DNA of 64,000 nucleotides from Klebsiella sp. WP3-W18-ESBL-02 (GTDB taxonomy: Bacteria; Pseudomonadota; Gammaproteobacteria; Enterobacterales; Enterobacteriaceae): contig NZ_AP021972.1 of NCBI RefSeq assembly GCF_014168815.1, forward strand, positions 3,100,001 through 3,164,000, given 5' to 3'. A program made the translations under genes and the position numbers. Numbering within the stretch: the stretch's first letter is position 1; every line of letters starts with the position of its first letter. This document shows positions 15,493 through 25,300 of this stretch, in pieces. Below the pieces are notes generated by a model that searched no databases, was not told the origin of the DNA, and saw nothing but the letters and a program-made list of their open reading frames with translations.

Positions 15493-16277
15493 TAGTAGGC
15501 TTTCAGCGTGCGCTGGCACAGCGCCGAACGCACGCAGTCATCTTTGGTAAAGCGGACAATGCCTATCATTTCATCTTCTTCAAAACGATCCAGCGCGTCA
15601 CTAAGACCGGACTGAACGCCGCGCGGCAGGTCACATTGGGTGATATCCCCGTTGACGATAACCGTGACGTTCTCCCCGAGGCGGGTTAAAAACATCTTCA
15701 TTTGCGCTGCGGTAACGTTCTGAGCCTCATCAAGAATCACCACCGCATTTTCAAATGTACGTCCGCGCATATAGGCGAATGGCGCAATCTCTACCTTACC
15801 AATTTCCGGGCGCAGGCAATATTGCATAAAGGAAGCCCCCAGCCGTTTTACCAGCACGTCGTAAACGGGGCGGAAATACGGCGCGAATTTCTCTGAGATG
15901 TCGCCGGGCAGGAAGCCGAGATCTTCATCGGCCTGCAAGACCGGGCGCGTGACGATGATTTTATTCACATCCTTATGTATCAGCGCCTCGGCCGCTTTGG
16001 CCGCGCTAATCCAGGTCTTGCCGCAGCCTGCCTCGCCGGTGGCGAAAATCAGTTGCTTACTCTCGATAGCATTCAGGTAACGTGCCTGAGCGTCATTGCG
16101 GGCCACGATGGGCGAATGGTCGCGGCTGTCCCGCGCCATGCCAATCGCTTCCACTCCACCCATTTGCACAAGCGAGGTGACCGATTCGTCTTCACGTTGT
16201 TTGTGGCTGCGTGAATCCCGCCTCAGCACACGTTTTGCTTCGCGATGAGCTTTGATCACTGCTTTCTGTCTTCCCAT
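15489..16277 (-). CDS. phoH: PhoH, phosphate-starvation-inducible ATPase
   Basis: 262 residues, nearly identical to E. coli PhoH. Walker A GEAGCGKT at about residue 90 and Walker B VVILDEAQN. The start is the ATG at 16277 (MGRQKAVIKAHREAKRV) with AAGGTG seven nt before. Protein function is a cytoplasmic ATP-binding RNA-linked enzyme, induced by phosphate starvation through PhoB; the Pho box is at 16671, nearly 400 nt upstream, leaving a long leader with a possible upstream ORF. The neighbourhood phoH-efeB is as in E. coli, but pgaABCD is absent. Confidence 0.93.
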   Translation of the reverse strand: MGRQKAVIKAHREAKRVLRRDSRSHKQREDESVTSLVQMGGVEAIGMARDSRDHSPIVARNDAQARYLNAIESKQLIFATGEAGCGKTWISAAKAAEALIHKDVNKIIVTRPVLQADEDLGFLPGDISEKFAPYFRPVYDVLVKRLGASFMQYCLRPEIGKVEIAPFAYMRGRTFENAVVILDEAQNVTAAQMKMFLTRLGENVTVIVNGDITQCDLPRGVQSGLSDALDRFEEDEMIGIVRFTKDDCVRSALCQRTLKAYY

Positions 16278-16300
16278 GGATAGCACCTTGAGTTGTTGGT

Positions 16301-16609
16301 TTACATCACACGCGCTAAATACAGCGCGATTATGCGCACGAACGTCTGAGGTTTGGCTTCCTTGTAAGCCATAGCAACTGCCTGTCGAAATGACGAAAAC
16401 GCACGGCTACGCGCACCGCACAATACGTCGGGAACAACGAGATGAATGCACATTGGATGAAAAATTGAGGTGACGAAATCGCTGCCGGAGAGAGGGCCTC
16501 CGCGCTGGATGGTACGGGCTGTTGGTTTGTTGAGTCCGGTCAAGGACGCTACCATTCGCGATCTCCATAGTGAAACGGAAACTACCGCTTTATTTATTAT
16601 TACATCCAA
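16301..16609 (-). CDS. Possible upstream ORF in the phoH leader (doubtful)
   Basis: 102 codons ending 24 nt before phoH, downstream of the Pho-box promoter and therefore on the phoH transcript. It has an Ala/Arg-mixed composition, no recognised domain and no clear ribosome-binding site. A start at Met19 (MVASLTGLNK) is possible. Older annotations of E. coli phoH carried an N-terminal extension from this area. It is not in frame with phoH here. Could be noise. Confidence 0.25.
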   Translation of the reverse strand: MDVIINKAVVSVSLWRSRMVASLTGLNKPTARTIQRGGPLSGSDFVTSIFHPMCIHLVVPDVLCGARSRAFSSFRQAVAMAYKEAKPQTFVRIIALYLARVM

Positions 16610-16670
16610 ATCAACAAAAGATGCAACATAATTTTTACATAAACATAACGATAGCGTTCAGAGATAGCAT

Positions 16671-16688
16671 CTGACACTTATGTGACAG
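16671..16688 (-). promoter_or_regulatory. Pho box upstream of phoH
   Basis: On the minus strand CTGTCACATAAGTGTCAG: two 7-nt CTGTCA-like repeats in the 7-4-7 layout of PhoB sites. It fits the known phosphate control of phoH. Confidence 0.75.
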
Positions 16689-16755
16689 TTTTATATCAAT
16701 CAGGGGGGAAATGAAAAAAAAGGACTGATTTTTGGCGATATTCTGAAGTTTGGGA

Positions 16756-16882
16756 GAAATCCCGGGGTCGCTTACGCTCGCCCGGGCGACAAATAGGCAG
16801 CCGGATGGCGGCGTGAACGCCTTATCCGGCCTACAAGCGTGCACCGTACAATGTAGCCCGGCCAAGCAAAGCACCGCCGGGA
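16756..16882. repeat. REP/BIME cluster between phoH and efeB
   Basis: Three palindromic units: a CCCGGGGTCGC type (16761-16795), the GCCGGATGGCGGCGTGAACG type (16798-16834) and the TAGCCCGGCCAAGCAAAGCA type (16854-16882). Confidence 0.75.
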
Positions 16883-16888
16883 CTGCAC

Positions 16889-18163
16889 TCAAGCCTGCAA
16901 CAGCGTGCTGCCCAAATAACGCTTATCCGATGCCACGCCCGGCAGCACAAAGAAATACCCGCCGCCAATCGGCTTCACGTACTCCTCTAGCGCTTCACCG
17001 TTCAGGCGTTTCTGCACCGTCAGGAACCCTTTTTCAAGGTCATGCTGATAGCAGACAAACAGCAGGCCCATATCGAGTTGACCCGAGTTAGACACCCCCA
17101 GCGAGTAGCTGTAACCCCGCCGCATCATCAGGCCCGACTGCGTCTCTTTAGTGCGCGGGTTGGCCAGACGAATGTGGCTGTCCAGCGCAATCACGTCACC
17201 GTTCGGGTCACGGGTGTAGTCAGGCGTATCGTGCTCGTTCTTCATCCCCAGCGGCGCGCCGCTGTGCTTATCACGCCCGAAAATCGTCTGCTGCTCTTTA
17301 AGCGGCGTACGATCCCAGGACTCAACGTGGAACTGAATAATGCGCACAGCCTGATAAGTACCGCCCTTCGCCCACGCGGGTTCACCCTGATCGCCCGTTA
17401 CCCACACCACCTCGTCCATCAGCGGTTTATCGCTGCCGTCCGGGTTGGCGGTGCCGTCTTTAAAACCGAGCAGGTTGATGGGTGTCTCTTTGCCTTTACT
17501 GCGCGCGGCATGGTCAGAGATAAACCCTTCCCGCTTCCAGCGCACGCTCAGCAAATCTGGCGAGTGCTTGATAATGTCGCGCAGCGCATGGATCACTGTA
17601 TCCTGCGTGTTGGCGCAAATCTGCAATAGCAGATCGCCGTGGCACAGCGCCGCATCCAGCGAATCATTCGGGAAACGAACCATTTTTTGCAGCTTCTTCG
17701 GCGCTTTATCGGCAAGGCCAAAGCGGCTATCAAACAGCGAGTGTCCGACCGACACCGTGATGGTCAGATTATCCGGCGCGATAAACGCGCCGAGAATGCC
17801 CGAATCCATCGGCGGCAGTCGCGGGTTTGGCGTATCCGGCGCCGGGCCACCTTTGGTGAGGAAAGCAATGCGGTCCGTCAGCAAACGAAACAGACGCTCA
17901 AGGTCTGATTTGTCTGCCGCCAGCACATCAAACGCCACCAGCATCATTGCAGCCTGCTGCGGCGTCAAAACGCCTGCCTGATGCTCGCCGTAAAACGGCT
18001 GGGTTTCCATCCGGCTATTGGCCACCGGCGCATCACTGGCTTTCGCCGCGTGCGCCACCGGGCAACCGCCTGAAATTGCCAGCGCGCCGCCCAGCGCGCC
18101 GATCCCTTTTAATAAACGGCGACGTGAAGGTTCATTCAGGTCGTCGGCGTGTTGCTTTGCCAT
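16889..18163 (-). CDS. efeB: EfeB, Tat-exported dye-decolorising haem peroxidase
   Basis: 424 residues, E. coli length. Twin-arginine signal peptide (SRRRLLKGIGALGGALAISGG), then a DyP-peroxidase with the family motif GFKDGTANP (about residue 235) and a C-terminal haem-binding part. Periplasmic partner of EfeO and EfeU in uptake of ferrous iron at low pH; release of iron from haem has been proposed. It is the last gene of efeU-efeO-efeB; the start at 18163 is 6 nt from the efeO stop. Confidence 0.95.
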   Translation of the reverse strand: MAKQHADDLNEPSRRRLLKGIGALGGALAISGGCPVAHAAKASDAPVANSRMETQPFYGEHQAGVLTPQQAAMMLVAFDVLAADKSDLERLFRLLTDRIAFLTKGGPAPDTPNPRLPPMDSGILGAFIAPDNLTITVSVGHSLFDSRFGLADKAPKKLQKMVRFPNDSLDAALCHGDLLLQICANTQDTVIHALRDIIKHSPDLLSVRWKREGFISDHAARSKGKETPINLLGFKDGTANPDGSDKPLMDEVVWVTGDQGEPAWAKGGTYQAVRIIQFHVESWDRTPLKEQQTIFGRDKHSGAPLGMKNEHDTPDYTRDPNGDVIALDSHIRLANPRTKETQSGLMMRRGYSYSLGVSNSGQLDMGLLFVCYQHDLEKGFLTVQKRLNGEALEEYVKPIGGGYFFVLPGVASDKRYLGSTLLQA

Positions 18164-18168
18164 CTTAC

Positions 18169-19296
18169 TTAATCCAGCCCCAGAATCCCGCGCAGTTGAG
18201 ACAAATCTTCCGCCAGCGTGGTGATCGGCCCCTTCAGCGCATTACGGTCCGCATCGGTCAACTTGTCATAAGTTTCAAAACCGTCTTTCGTGCGATATTT
18301 CGCGAGAATGCCGTCCACTTTCTTGAAGTTGGCGTCAACTTTCGCCAGCAATGCGGCGTTCTCTTTTTGCAGCTGCGGACGCAGCAGGTCGACAATTTTC
18401 TGTGCGCCGTCGATATTCGCCTGGAAGTCCCACAGATCGGTATGGCTGTAGCGGTCCTCTTCCCCGCTGATTTTGCTCGCGGCCACTTCTTCAATCAGGC
18501 CAGCTGCACCGCCCACCACTTTTGACGGCGGGAAAGCCAGCTCGTCGATACGTTTTTGCAGCTCCAGCACGTCGCCATTAAGCTGGGTCGCGTAGTGCTC
18601 CATGCCCTTAACGCTGTTGTCGCCAAACAGCGCTTTTTCCAGACGGTGGAAGCCGGTAAATTTCGGGTCGGCCGCTTTTTGTTCGTAGTCGTCTTCACGC
18701 GCGTCAATGCTGCCGTCGAGGTCAGAGAACAACTCGGCAATCGGTTCAATACGCTCGTAGTGCTGACGCGTCGGCGCATACAGGGATTTCGCTTTTTCGA
18801 TATCGCCCGCTTTTACCGCGTCGGTAAAGGCTTTAGTGCCTTTGACCAGTTCGGCGGTTTCGGCCGTCACGTAGGCTTTATACGCGGTAATCGCCGCGCC
18901 CAGATCGCGCAGCGCGTCGGCTTTCGCCACGTCTTTGCCCGCTTCTCCCTTCACGATCAGCTTGCCTTTCGGGTTGGTCAACAGGCCGCAGGTCATCTCG
19001 TACTCACCCGGCTGCAGGTTGGCGGTCATCTTCTGGGTAAAGCCTGGCGCGATATTCTCGCGCTCTTCCACCACCATCACCCCTTTCAGGATCTCCCATT
19101 CCAGCGCCTTCTGGCTGTGGTTCTGAATGATAAACTGGGTTTTACCCGCGTCCACGGTAATCGACATCGGTTCACACTGTTTGTCGTTTACCGTCACTTT
19201 AACCTGCGGAATATCGGCAGCGTGTGCCATAAACGCCGTCGAGAAGAGCGCGGCAATCCCCGTCTGCAACGCGCTGCGGCGGAAGTTCTTGGTCAT
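18169..19296 (-). CDS. efeO: EfeO, periplasmic iron-uptake protein with cupredoxin and M75 domains
   Basis: 375 residues. Signal peptide (FSTAFMAHA), cupredoxin domain (about 30-120; Cys in VNDKQCEP and Met/Cys in YEMTCG as metal ligands), then the M75 peptidase-like domain with the HxxE metal motif (GFHRLEKALFG). Binds iron for the permease EfeU. Middle gene of the operon; 50 nt after efeU. Confidence 0.95.
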   Translation of the reverse strand: MTKNFRRSALQTGIAALFSTAFMAHAADIPQVKVTVNDKQCEPMSITVDAGKTQFIIQNHSQKALEWEILKGVMVVEERENIAPGFTQKMTANLQPGEYEMTCGLLTNPKGKLIVKGEAGKDVAKADALRDLGAAITAYKAYVTAETAELVKGTKAFTDAVKAGDIEKAKSLYAPTRQHYERIEPIAELFSDLDGSIDAREDDYEQKAADPKFTGFHRLEKALFGDNSVKGMEHYATQLNGDVLELQKRIDELAFPPSKVVGGAAGLIEEVAASKISGEEDRYSHTDLWDFQANIDGAQKIVDLLRPQLQKENAALLAKVDANFKKVDGILAKYRTKDGFETYDKLTDADRNALKGPITTLAEDLSQLRGILGLD

Positions 19297-19346
19297 GGTC
19301 CATCCCTTTCAATAAGTAGAGTGTGATGCCATCACCGTTATCGCTT

Positions 19347-20180
19347 TCAAGGGGCGATACGGGATGTTGACGTTGTTGCACGCGGCGGCCAGAAGAACAG
19401 CACCAGTGCCGGAATCAAATACAGGAAATAGACCGCCACTTCGCTGATGCTCGGCGCTTCCTGATAGCCAAAGATACCTTCCAGCAGGGTGCCGAAAAGC
19501 GAATGCGTAGTCAGCGTGCCGCTGAGATCGAAGGCGACATCCTGGAAGGCGTTCCACAGGCCCGCTTCGTGGAAGGCGCGAATCGCCCCCGCAGCCAGCC
19601 CAGCCGCAACCAGCAGAATAAACAGGCTCGTCCAGCGGAAAAATACGCCAAGGTTCAGGCGAATACCGCCCCAGTAGAGCAGAAAGCCCAGCACTACCGC
19701 GGTGGCCAGGCCGAGCATCGCACCCAGCGGCGGCCAGATACCGAGATCCTGCTGGAAAGCCGCCAGCAGGAAGAAGACCGACTCCAGCCCTTCGCGCGCC
19801 ACGGCGAAAAAGACCATCATGATCAGCGCCCAGCCGTGGTTATTCCCCTTTTGCAGGGCATTGTCTACCGCCTGCTCCAGCTGCTGTTTGACGTTGCGGG
19901 AGACTTTACGCATCCAGAACACCATCCAGGTCAGGATAACCACGGCGATGACCGCCACCAGCCCTTCAAACAGTTCCTGCTCTTTTTGCGGGAACTCACC
20001 GGTCGTCTCGTTAATAAAGATCCCCAAGCCCAGGCACAGCGCGGCGGCCAGGAAAACGCCAATCCACATTACCCCAATCCAGCGACCGCGCTGGGTTCGC
20101 TTCAGATAGCTGGCAATCAGGCTGACAATCAGCGCTGCTTCCAGCCCTTCGCGCAACATGATGAGAAAAGGAACAAACAT
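19347..20180 (-). CDS. efeU: EfeU, ferrous iron permease (complete)
   Basis: 277 residues, seven membrane segments, FTR1/OFeT family. Both REGLE motifs are present (REGLEAAL at residues 10-17 and REGLESVF around 130), needed for iron transport. The gene is uninterrupted, unlike E. coli K-12 where a frameshift inactivates it. Start ATG at 20180 (MFVPFLIMLREG). Heads the efeUOB operon under a Fur box 59 nt upstream. Confidence 0.95.
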   Translation of the reverse strand: MFVPFLIMLREGLEAALIVSLIASYLKRTQRGRWIGVMWIGVFLAAALCLGLGIFINETTGEFPQKEQELFEGLVAVIAVVILTWMVFWMRKVSRNVKQQLEQAVDNALQKGNNHGWALIMMVFFAVAREGLESVFFLLAAFQQDLGIWPPLGAMLGLATAVVLGFLLYWGGIRLNLGVFFRWTSLFILLVAAGLAAGAIRAFHEAGLWNAFQDVAFDLSGTLTTHSLFGTLLEGIFGYQEAPSISEVAVYFLYLIPALVLFFWPPRATTSTSRIAP

Positions 20181-20238
20181 GCAAACACCCTTAAATGTGA
20201 AACGCCGTCAACTTATGCAAAGACAGGTAAATGTGAGT

Positions 20239-20257
20239 GATAGTGATTATCATTAAG
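20239..20257. promoter_or_regulatory. Fur box of efeUOB
   Basis: GATAGTGATTATCATTAAG matches the 19-bp Fur consensus closely and sits in the efeU promoter region. In E. coli this operon is repressed by Fur with iron and activated by CpxR at low pH. Confidence 0.8.
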
Positions 20258-20364
20258 CCAAAAAGAAACACAAGTGAAATATGTGGGAAATAATGACGAG
20301 ATGTAAAAGAATAGCAACGATATAGTTGCGTTGATTATCACTGGCACGCTAGAGCAATGGGCGT

Positions 20365-20389
20365 AAAAAACCCGCGAAACCGCGGGTTT
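20365..20389 (-). terminator. putP terminator
   Basis: AAACCCGCG / CGCGGGTTT with AAAC loop, followed in the putP direction by six T. Confidence 0.8.
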
Positions 20390-20392
20390 ACG

Positions 20393-20471
20393 TAGGCCTG
20401 ATAAGCGTAGCGCCATCAGGCTGTTCGGCTCATATTGCCGGATGGCGGCGTAAACGCCTTATCCAGCCTAC
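20393..20471. repeat. REP pair after putP
   Basis: TAGGCCTGATAAGCGTAGCG type (20393-20422) and GCCGGATGGCGGCGTAAACG type (20436-20471), overlapping the putP stop. Confidence 0.75.
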
Positions 20472-21985
20472 CGCTGTTCCTGTTCCTGTAAACGTGACGG
20501 CGGCGCAGAGTGGTAATGGGCGTCTGCTTCAGCAAAACGCGCCTGCATCGTCTTCGACGGCGCCTTATCCAGCAGGCTGAACAGCACAATGCCGACGCTA
20601 CCGAAGATAAAGCCAGGAATAATTTCGTACAGCCCCAGCCAGCCGAACTGTTTCCAGACGATAACGGTAACGGCACCGATGATCATCCCGGCCAGCGCGC
20701 CGTTGCGGGTCATACGTGACCACATCACCGAGAACAGGACCACCGGGCCAAACGCAGCGCCGAAGCCAGCCCACGCATAGCTCACCAGTCCCAGTACGCG
20801 GTTTTCGGGGTTAGCGGCCAGCGCAATGGCCACCAGCGCCACCACCAGCACCATCAGGCGCCCTACCCACACCAGCTCTTTCTGACTGGCGTTTTTACGC
20901 AGAAACGCTTTGTACAGATCTTCGGTAATCGCGCTTGAACACACCAGCAGCTGGCAGCTCAGGGTCGACATCACCGCAGCCAGAATCGCTGACAGCAGAA
21001 TACCGGCAATCCACGGGTTAAACAGAATCTGCGCCAGCTCGATAAACACGCGTTCGGCGTTCTGGCCAACCGGTCCGGCCAGCGCCGGGTTGTTCTGGAA
21101 GTAGGCAATACCGAAGAAGCCTACCGCCACCGCACCGGCCAGGCAGAGGATCATCCACGTCATGCTGATACGACGCGCATGCACAATGCTGTGGTGGGAA
21201 TCCGCGGCCATAAAGCGCGCCAGAATGTGCGGCTGGCCGAAGTAACCCAGCCCCCAGCCCATCAGCGACACAATGGCAACAAAGTTCAGCCCTTTGAGCA
21301 TATCGACGTTCTCAATGCTCTTCTGCTTAATCACTTCCAGCGAATCGCCAAGGCCGCCAACGGCGAAAATAACGATAACCGGCGTCAGGATCAGCGCGAA
21401 AATCATCAGGCTGGCCTGCACGGTGTCGGTCCAGCTCACCGCCAGGAAACCACCGATGAAGGTATACAGGATGGTCGCCGCCGCCCCCGCCCACAGCGCG
21501 GTTTCATAGCTCATACCGAAGGTGCTTTCAAACAGTCGCGCACCGGCCACAATTCCGGATGCGCAATAAATGGTGAAGAACAGCAGGATCACCAGCGCAG
21601 AGATAATGCGCAGCACGCGGCTCTTGTCTTCAAAGCGGCCGGTGAAATAGTCCGGCAGGGTTAAGGCATTATTATTGACTTCGGTATGCACGCGCAGACG
21701 CCCGGCAACCAGCTTCCAGTTGATCCACGCGCCCAGGGTCAGGCCGATAGCGATCCAGCTTTCAGAGATCCCGGCGATAAAAATCGCCCCCGGCAGGCCC
21801 ATCAGCAGCCAGCCGCTCATATCAGAGGCACCGGCGGACAGCGCGGTCACGAATGGCCCAAGACTGCGGCCGCCAAGAATATAGTCATCAAAGTTTTTGG
21901 TGTTGCGCCATGCAATAAAGCCAATGAGGATCATGCCAAAAATATAGACAAGAAAAGTCACCAGCATCGGGGTGCTAATAGTCAT
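20468..21985 (-). CDS. putP: PutP, sodium/proline symporter
   Basis: 505 residues, 13 membrane segments, almost identical to E. coli PutP (502 aa), for example SAGASDMSGWLLMGLPGA near the Na+ site and SILAAVMSTLSCQLLV-type TM9. Imports proline for PutA. Divergent from putA with a 410-bp control region. The C-terminal tail is slightly different (APPSRLQEQEQR). Ends in a REP unit. Confidence 0.96.
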   Translation of the reverse strand: MTISTPMLVTFLVYIFGMILIGFIAWRNTKNFDDYILGGRSLGPFVTALSAGASDMSGWLLMGLPGAIFIAGISESWIAIGLTLGAWINWKLVAGRLRVHTEVNNNALTLPDYFTGRFEDKSRVLRIISALVILLFFTIYCASGIVAGARLFESTFGMSYETALWAGAAATILYTFIGGFLAVSWTDTVQASLMIFALILTPVIVIFAVGGLGDSLEVIKQKSIENVDMLKGLNFVAIVSLMGWGLGYFGQPHILARFMAADSHHSIVHARRISMTWMILCLAGAVAVGFFGIAYFQNNPALAGPVGQNAERVFIELAQILFNPWIAGILLSAILAAVMSTLSCQLLVCSSAITEDLYKAFLRKNASQKELVWVGRLMVLVVALVAIALAANPENRVLGLVSYAWAGFGAAFGPVVLFSVMWSRMTRNGALAGMIIGAVTVIVWKQFGWLGLYEIIPGFIFGSVGIVLFSLLDKAPSKTMQARFAEADAHYHSAPPSRLQEQEQR

Positions 21986-22160
21986 TCAACTCTCCAGAAA
22001 TATGCGTCGGCAACATCCCAATTTGCCGTTTTTTATCATTGCCGGAACGGGGCAATCATTTGAAGCGACCGTATCCTGACGGAAGCGGAATTTTTTCACA
22101 AACGATTTAACACTGCATTTACATCAAATGCATCAGGCTGGAGATAGCATTTTTCTATAG

Positions 22161-22191
22161 GTTGCACTCCCTCACGCTTTTTCAGGTTGCA
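22161..22191. promoter_or_regulatory. PutA operators 1 and 2 (GTTGCA)
   Basis: GTTGCA at 22161-22166 and 22186-22191. PutA represses put genes by binding GTTGCA sites. The two sites lie on the putP side of the divergent region. Confidence 0.7.
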
Positions 22192-22294
22192 CCCAAAATA
22201 ACTGTTAAGTAGCGCATAAAAACTCGCACCATGACGTATTGCTCAGCGCCTTTATCATAAGTTTTACCTTTAACAATTAATTCATTTTTAAGCC

Positions 22295-22337
22295 TGCAAC
22301 AGACGTCACATTTAACACGGTTGCACAAAGTTGCAAC
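22295..22337. promoter_or_regulatory. PutA operators 3 to 5 (GTTGCA)
   Basis: TGCAAC at 22295-22300, GTTGCA at 22320-22325 and the palindromic GTTGCAAC at 22330-22337, close to putA. With the two sites further left this gives five, the number known in E. coli. Confidence 0.72.
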
Positions 22338-22395
22338 ATGAGTGATATTCCTGTTACGCAAAAAATATGACAACCGAGCAACAGGAGTAGATGGC

Positions 22396-25300
22396 ATGGG
22401 CACCACCACCATGGGGGTTAAGCTGGATGACGCAACGCGTGAGCGAATTAAGAGTGCGGCGACCCGAATCGACCGTACCCCTCACTGGCTAATCAAGCAG
22501 GCAATTTTCAATTATCTGGAAAAGCTGGAAAATGACGAGCTCCTGCCGGAGCTGCCCGCGCTGCTGTCCGGTGCCGCTAACGAAAGCGACGAAACGCCAC
22601 AGCCGGCCGACGACAACCCTCAGCCGTTCCTTGAGTTCGCCGAGCAGATCCTGCCCCAGTCGGTCACCCGCGCCGCGATCACCGCCGCCTGGCGCCGCAG
22701 CGAAACCGACGCCGTCCCCATGCTGCTGGAGCAGGCACGTCTGCCGCAGCCGATCGCCGAGCAGGCGCATCAGCTCGCCTGGAAGCTAGCGGAAAAGCTA
22801 CGCAATCAGAAAACCGCCAGCGGTCGCGCCGGAATGGTACAAAGCCTGCTGCAAGAGTTCTCCCTCTCCTCTCAGGAAGGGGTCGCGCTGATGTGCCTGG
22901 CGGAAGCGCTGCTGCGTATTCCTGACAAGGCAACCCGCGATGCCTTAATCCGCGATAAAATCAGCAACGGCAACTGGCAGTCGCATATTGGCCGCAGCCC
23001 GTCATTATTTGTTAACGCAGCCACCTGGGGGCTGCTGTTTACCGGCAAACTGGTCTCCACCCACAACGAAACCAGCCTGTCGCGCTCGCTGAACCGGATT
23101 ATCGGTAAAAGCGGTGAACCGCTGGTGCGCAAAGGCGTGGACATGGCGATGCGCCTGATGGGCGAGCAGTTCGTCACCGGCGAAACCATTGCCGAAGCTC
23201 TGGCCAACGCCCGCAAGCTGGAAGAGAAAGGCTTCCGCTACTCCTACGATATGCTCGGCGAAGCGGCGCTTACCGCCGCCGACGCCCAGGCCTATATGGT
23301 CTCTTATCAGCAGGCTATTCACGCCATTGGTAAGGCCTCCAACGGCCGCGGCATTTATGAAGGCCCGGGCATTTCTATCAAACTGTCTGCCCTGCACCCA
23401 CGCTATAGCCGCGCGCAGTACGATCGCGTGATGGATGAGCTGTACCCGCGTCTGAAGTCCCTGACCCTGCTGGCACGCCAGTACGATATCGGCATTAACA
23501 TCGATGCCGAAGAAGCCGACCGATTAGAGATCTCCCTCGATCTGCTGGAGAAACTGTGCTTCGAACCGGCGCTGGCCGGCTGGAACGGCATCGGTTTCGT
23601 GATTCAGGCCTACCAGAAGCGCTGCCCGTTCGTCATCGACTACCTGATCGACCTCGCCACCCGCAGCCGTCGCCGTCTGATGATCCGTCTGGTTAAAGGC
23701 GCGTACTGGGACAGCGAAATCAAACGCGCGCAGATGGACGGCCTGGAAGGCTATCCGGTGTATACCCGCAAAGTGTATACCGACGTTTCTTACCTGGCCT
23801 GCGCCAAAAAGCTGCTCGGCGTCCCTAACCTGATTTACCCACAGTTCGCGACCCATAACGCCCACACGCTGGCGGCGATTTACCAGCTGGCCGGCAATAA
23901 CTACTATCCGGGGCAGTACGAATTCCAGTGCCTGCACGGGATGGGTGAGCCGCTTTACGAGCAGGTGGTGGGGAAAGTGGCTGACGGCAAGCTGAATCGC
24001 CCGTGCCGCATTTATGCTCCGGTGGGGACCCACGAAACGCTGCTGGCCTACCTGGTTCGCCGCCTGCTGGAAAACGGCGCGAATACCTCGTTCGTTAACC
24101 GCATCGCCGACAGCAGCCTGCCGCTGGATGAGCTGGTCGCCGATCCGGTGCTGGCCGTCGAGAAGATGGCTCTGCAGGAAGGCGCGTCCGGGCTGCCGCA
24201 CCCGAAAATTCCGCTGCCGCGCGATCTCTATGGCAGCGGCCGCGTCAACTCAGCAGGCCTGGATCTGGCCAACGAACACCGCCTGGCGTCGCTCTCCTCC
24301 TCGCTGCTCAACAGCGCGCTGCATAAATGGACCGCAAAACCGATGCTGGAGCATCCGGTTGCCGACGGCGATATGCTGTCGGTGATTAACCCGGCGGAGC
24401 CGAAAGATATCGTCGGCTATGTCCGGGAAGCCAGCGAACAGGAAGTAGAGCAAGCGCTGGAAAGCGCGGTGAACAACGCACCCATCTGGTTCGCCACCCC
24501 GCCGCAGGAGCGCGCCGCCATTCTCGAACGCGCCGCGGTGCTGATGGAAGATCAGATGCAGCCGCTGATGGGCATTCTGGTACGTGAAGCCGGTAAAACC
24601 TTCAGCAACGCCATCGCCGAAGTGCGTGAAGCAGTGGACTTCCTGCACTACTACGCCGGTCAGGTTCGTGACGACTTCGATAACGAAACCCACCGCCCGC
24701 TGGGCCCGGTGGTGTGTATCAGCCCGTGGAACTTCCCGCTGGCGATCTTTATGGGGCAGATTGCCGCCGCGCTTGCCGCAGGCAACAGCGTGCTGGCAAA
24801 ACCAGCCGAACAAACGCCGCTCATTGCCGCGCAGGGTATCGCACTGCTGCTGGAGGCTGGCGTACCGGCTGGCGTGGTCCAATTGCTGCCGGGTCGCGGT
24901 GAAACCGTCGGCGCGCAGCTGACCTCTGATGCCCGCGTGCGCGGCGTCATGTTTACCGGTTCGACGGAAGTCGCCGGCCTGCTGCAGCGTAATATCGCCA
25001 CCCGTCTGGACGCACAGGGCCGCCCGACGCCGCTGATTGCCGAAACCGGCGGGATGAACGCCATGATCGTTGACTCTTCCGCCCTGACCGAGCAGGTGGT
25101 GGTGGACGTAGTCGCCTCCGCCTTCGACAGCGCCGGTCAGCGCTGCTCCGCCCTGCGCGTATTGTGCCTGCAGGATGACGTCGCGGACCATACGCTGACC
25201 ATGCTGCGCGGCGCAATGGCCGAATGCCGCATGGGCAACCCGGGCCGCCTGACGACCGACATCGGCCCGGTGATTGACGCCGAGGCGAAAGCCGGCATTG

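Noticed and set aside
16301..16609. phoH leader ORF as a firm gene
   Set aside because: No domain, weak start; kept only as a low-confidence feature.
22391..22396. putA start at the overlapping ATG 22391 or at 22342
   Set aside because: 22391 is out of frame; 22342 lacks a ribosome site and extends past the E. coli N-terminus.
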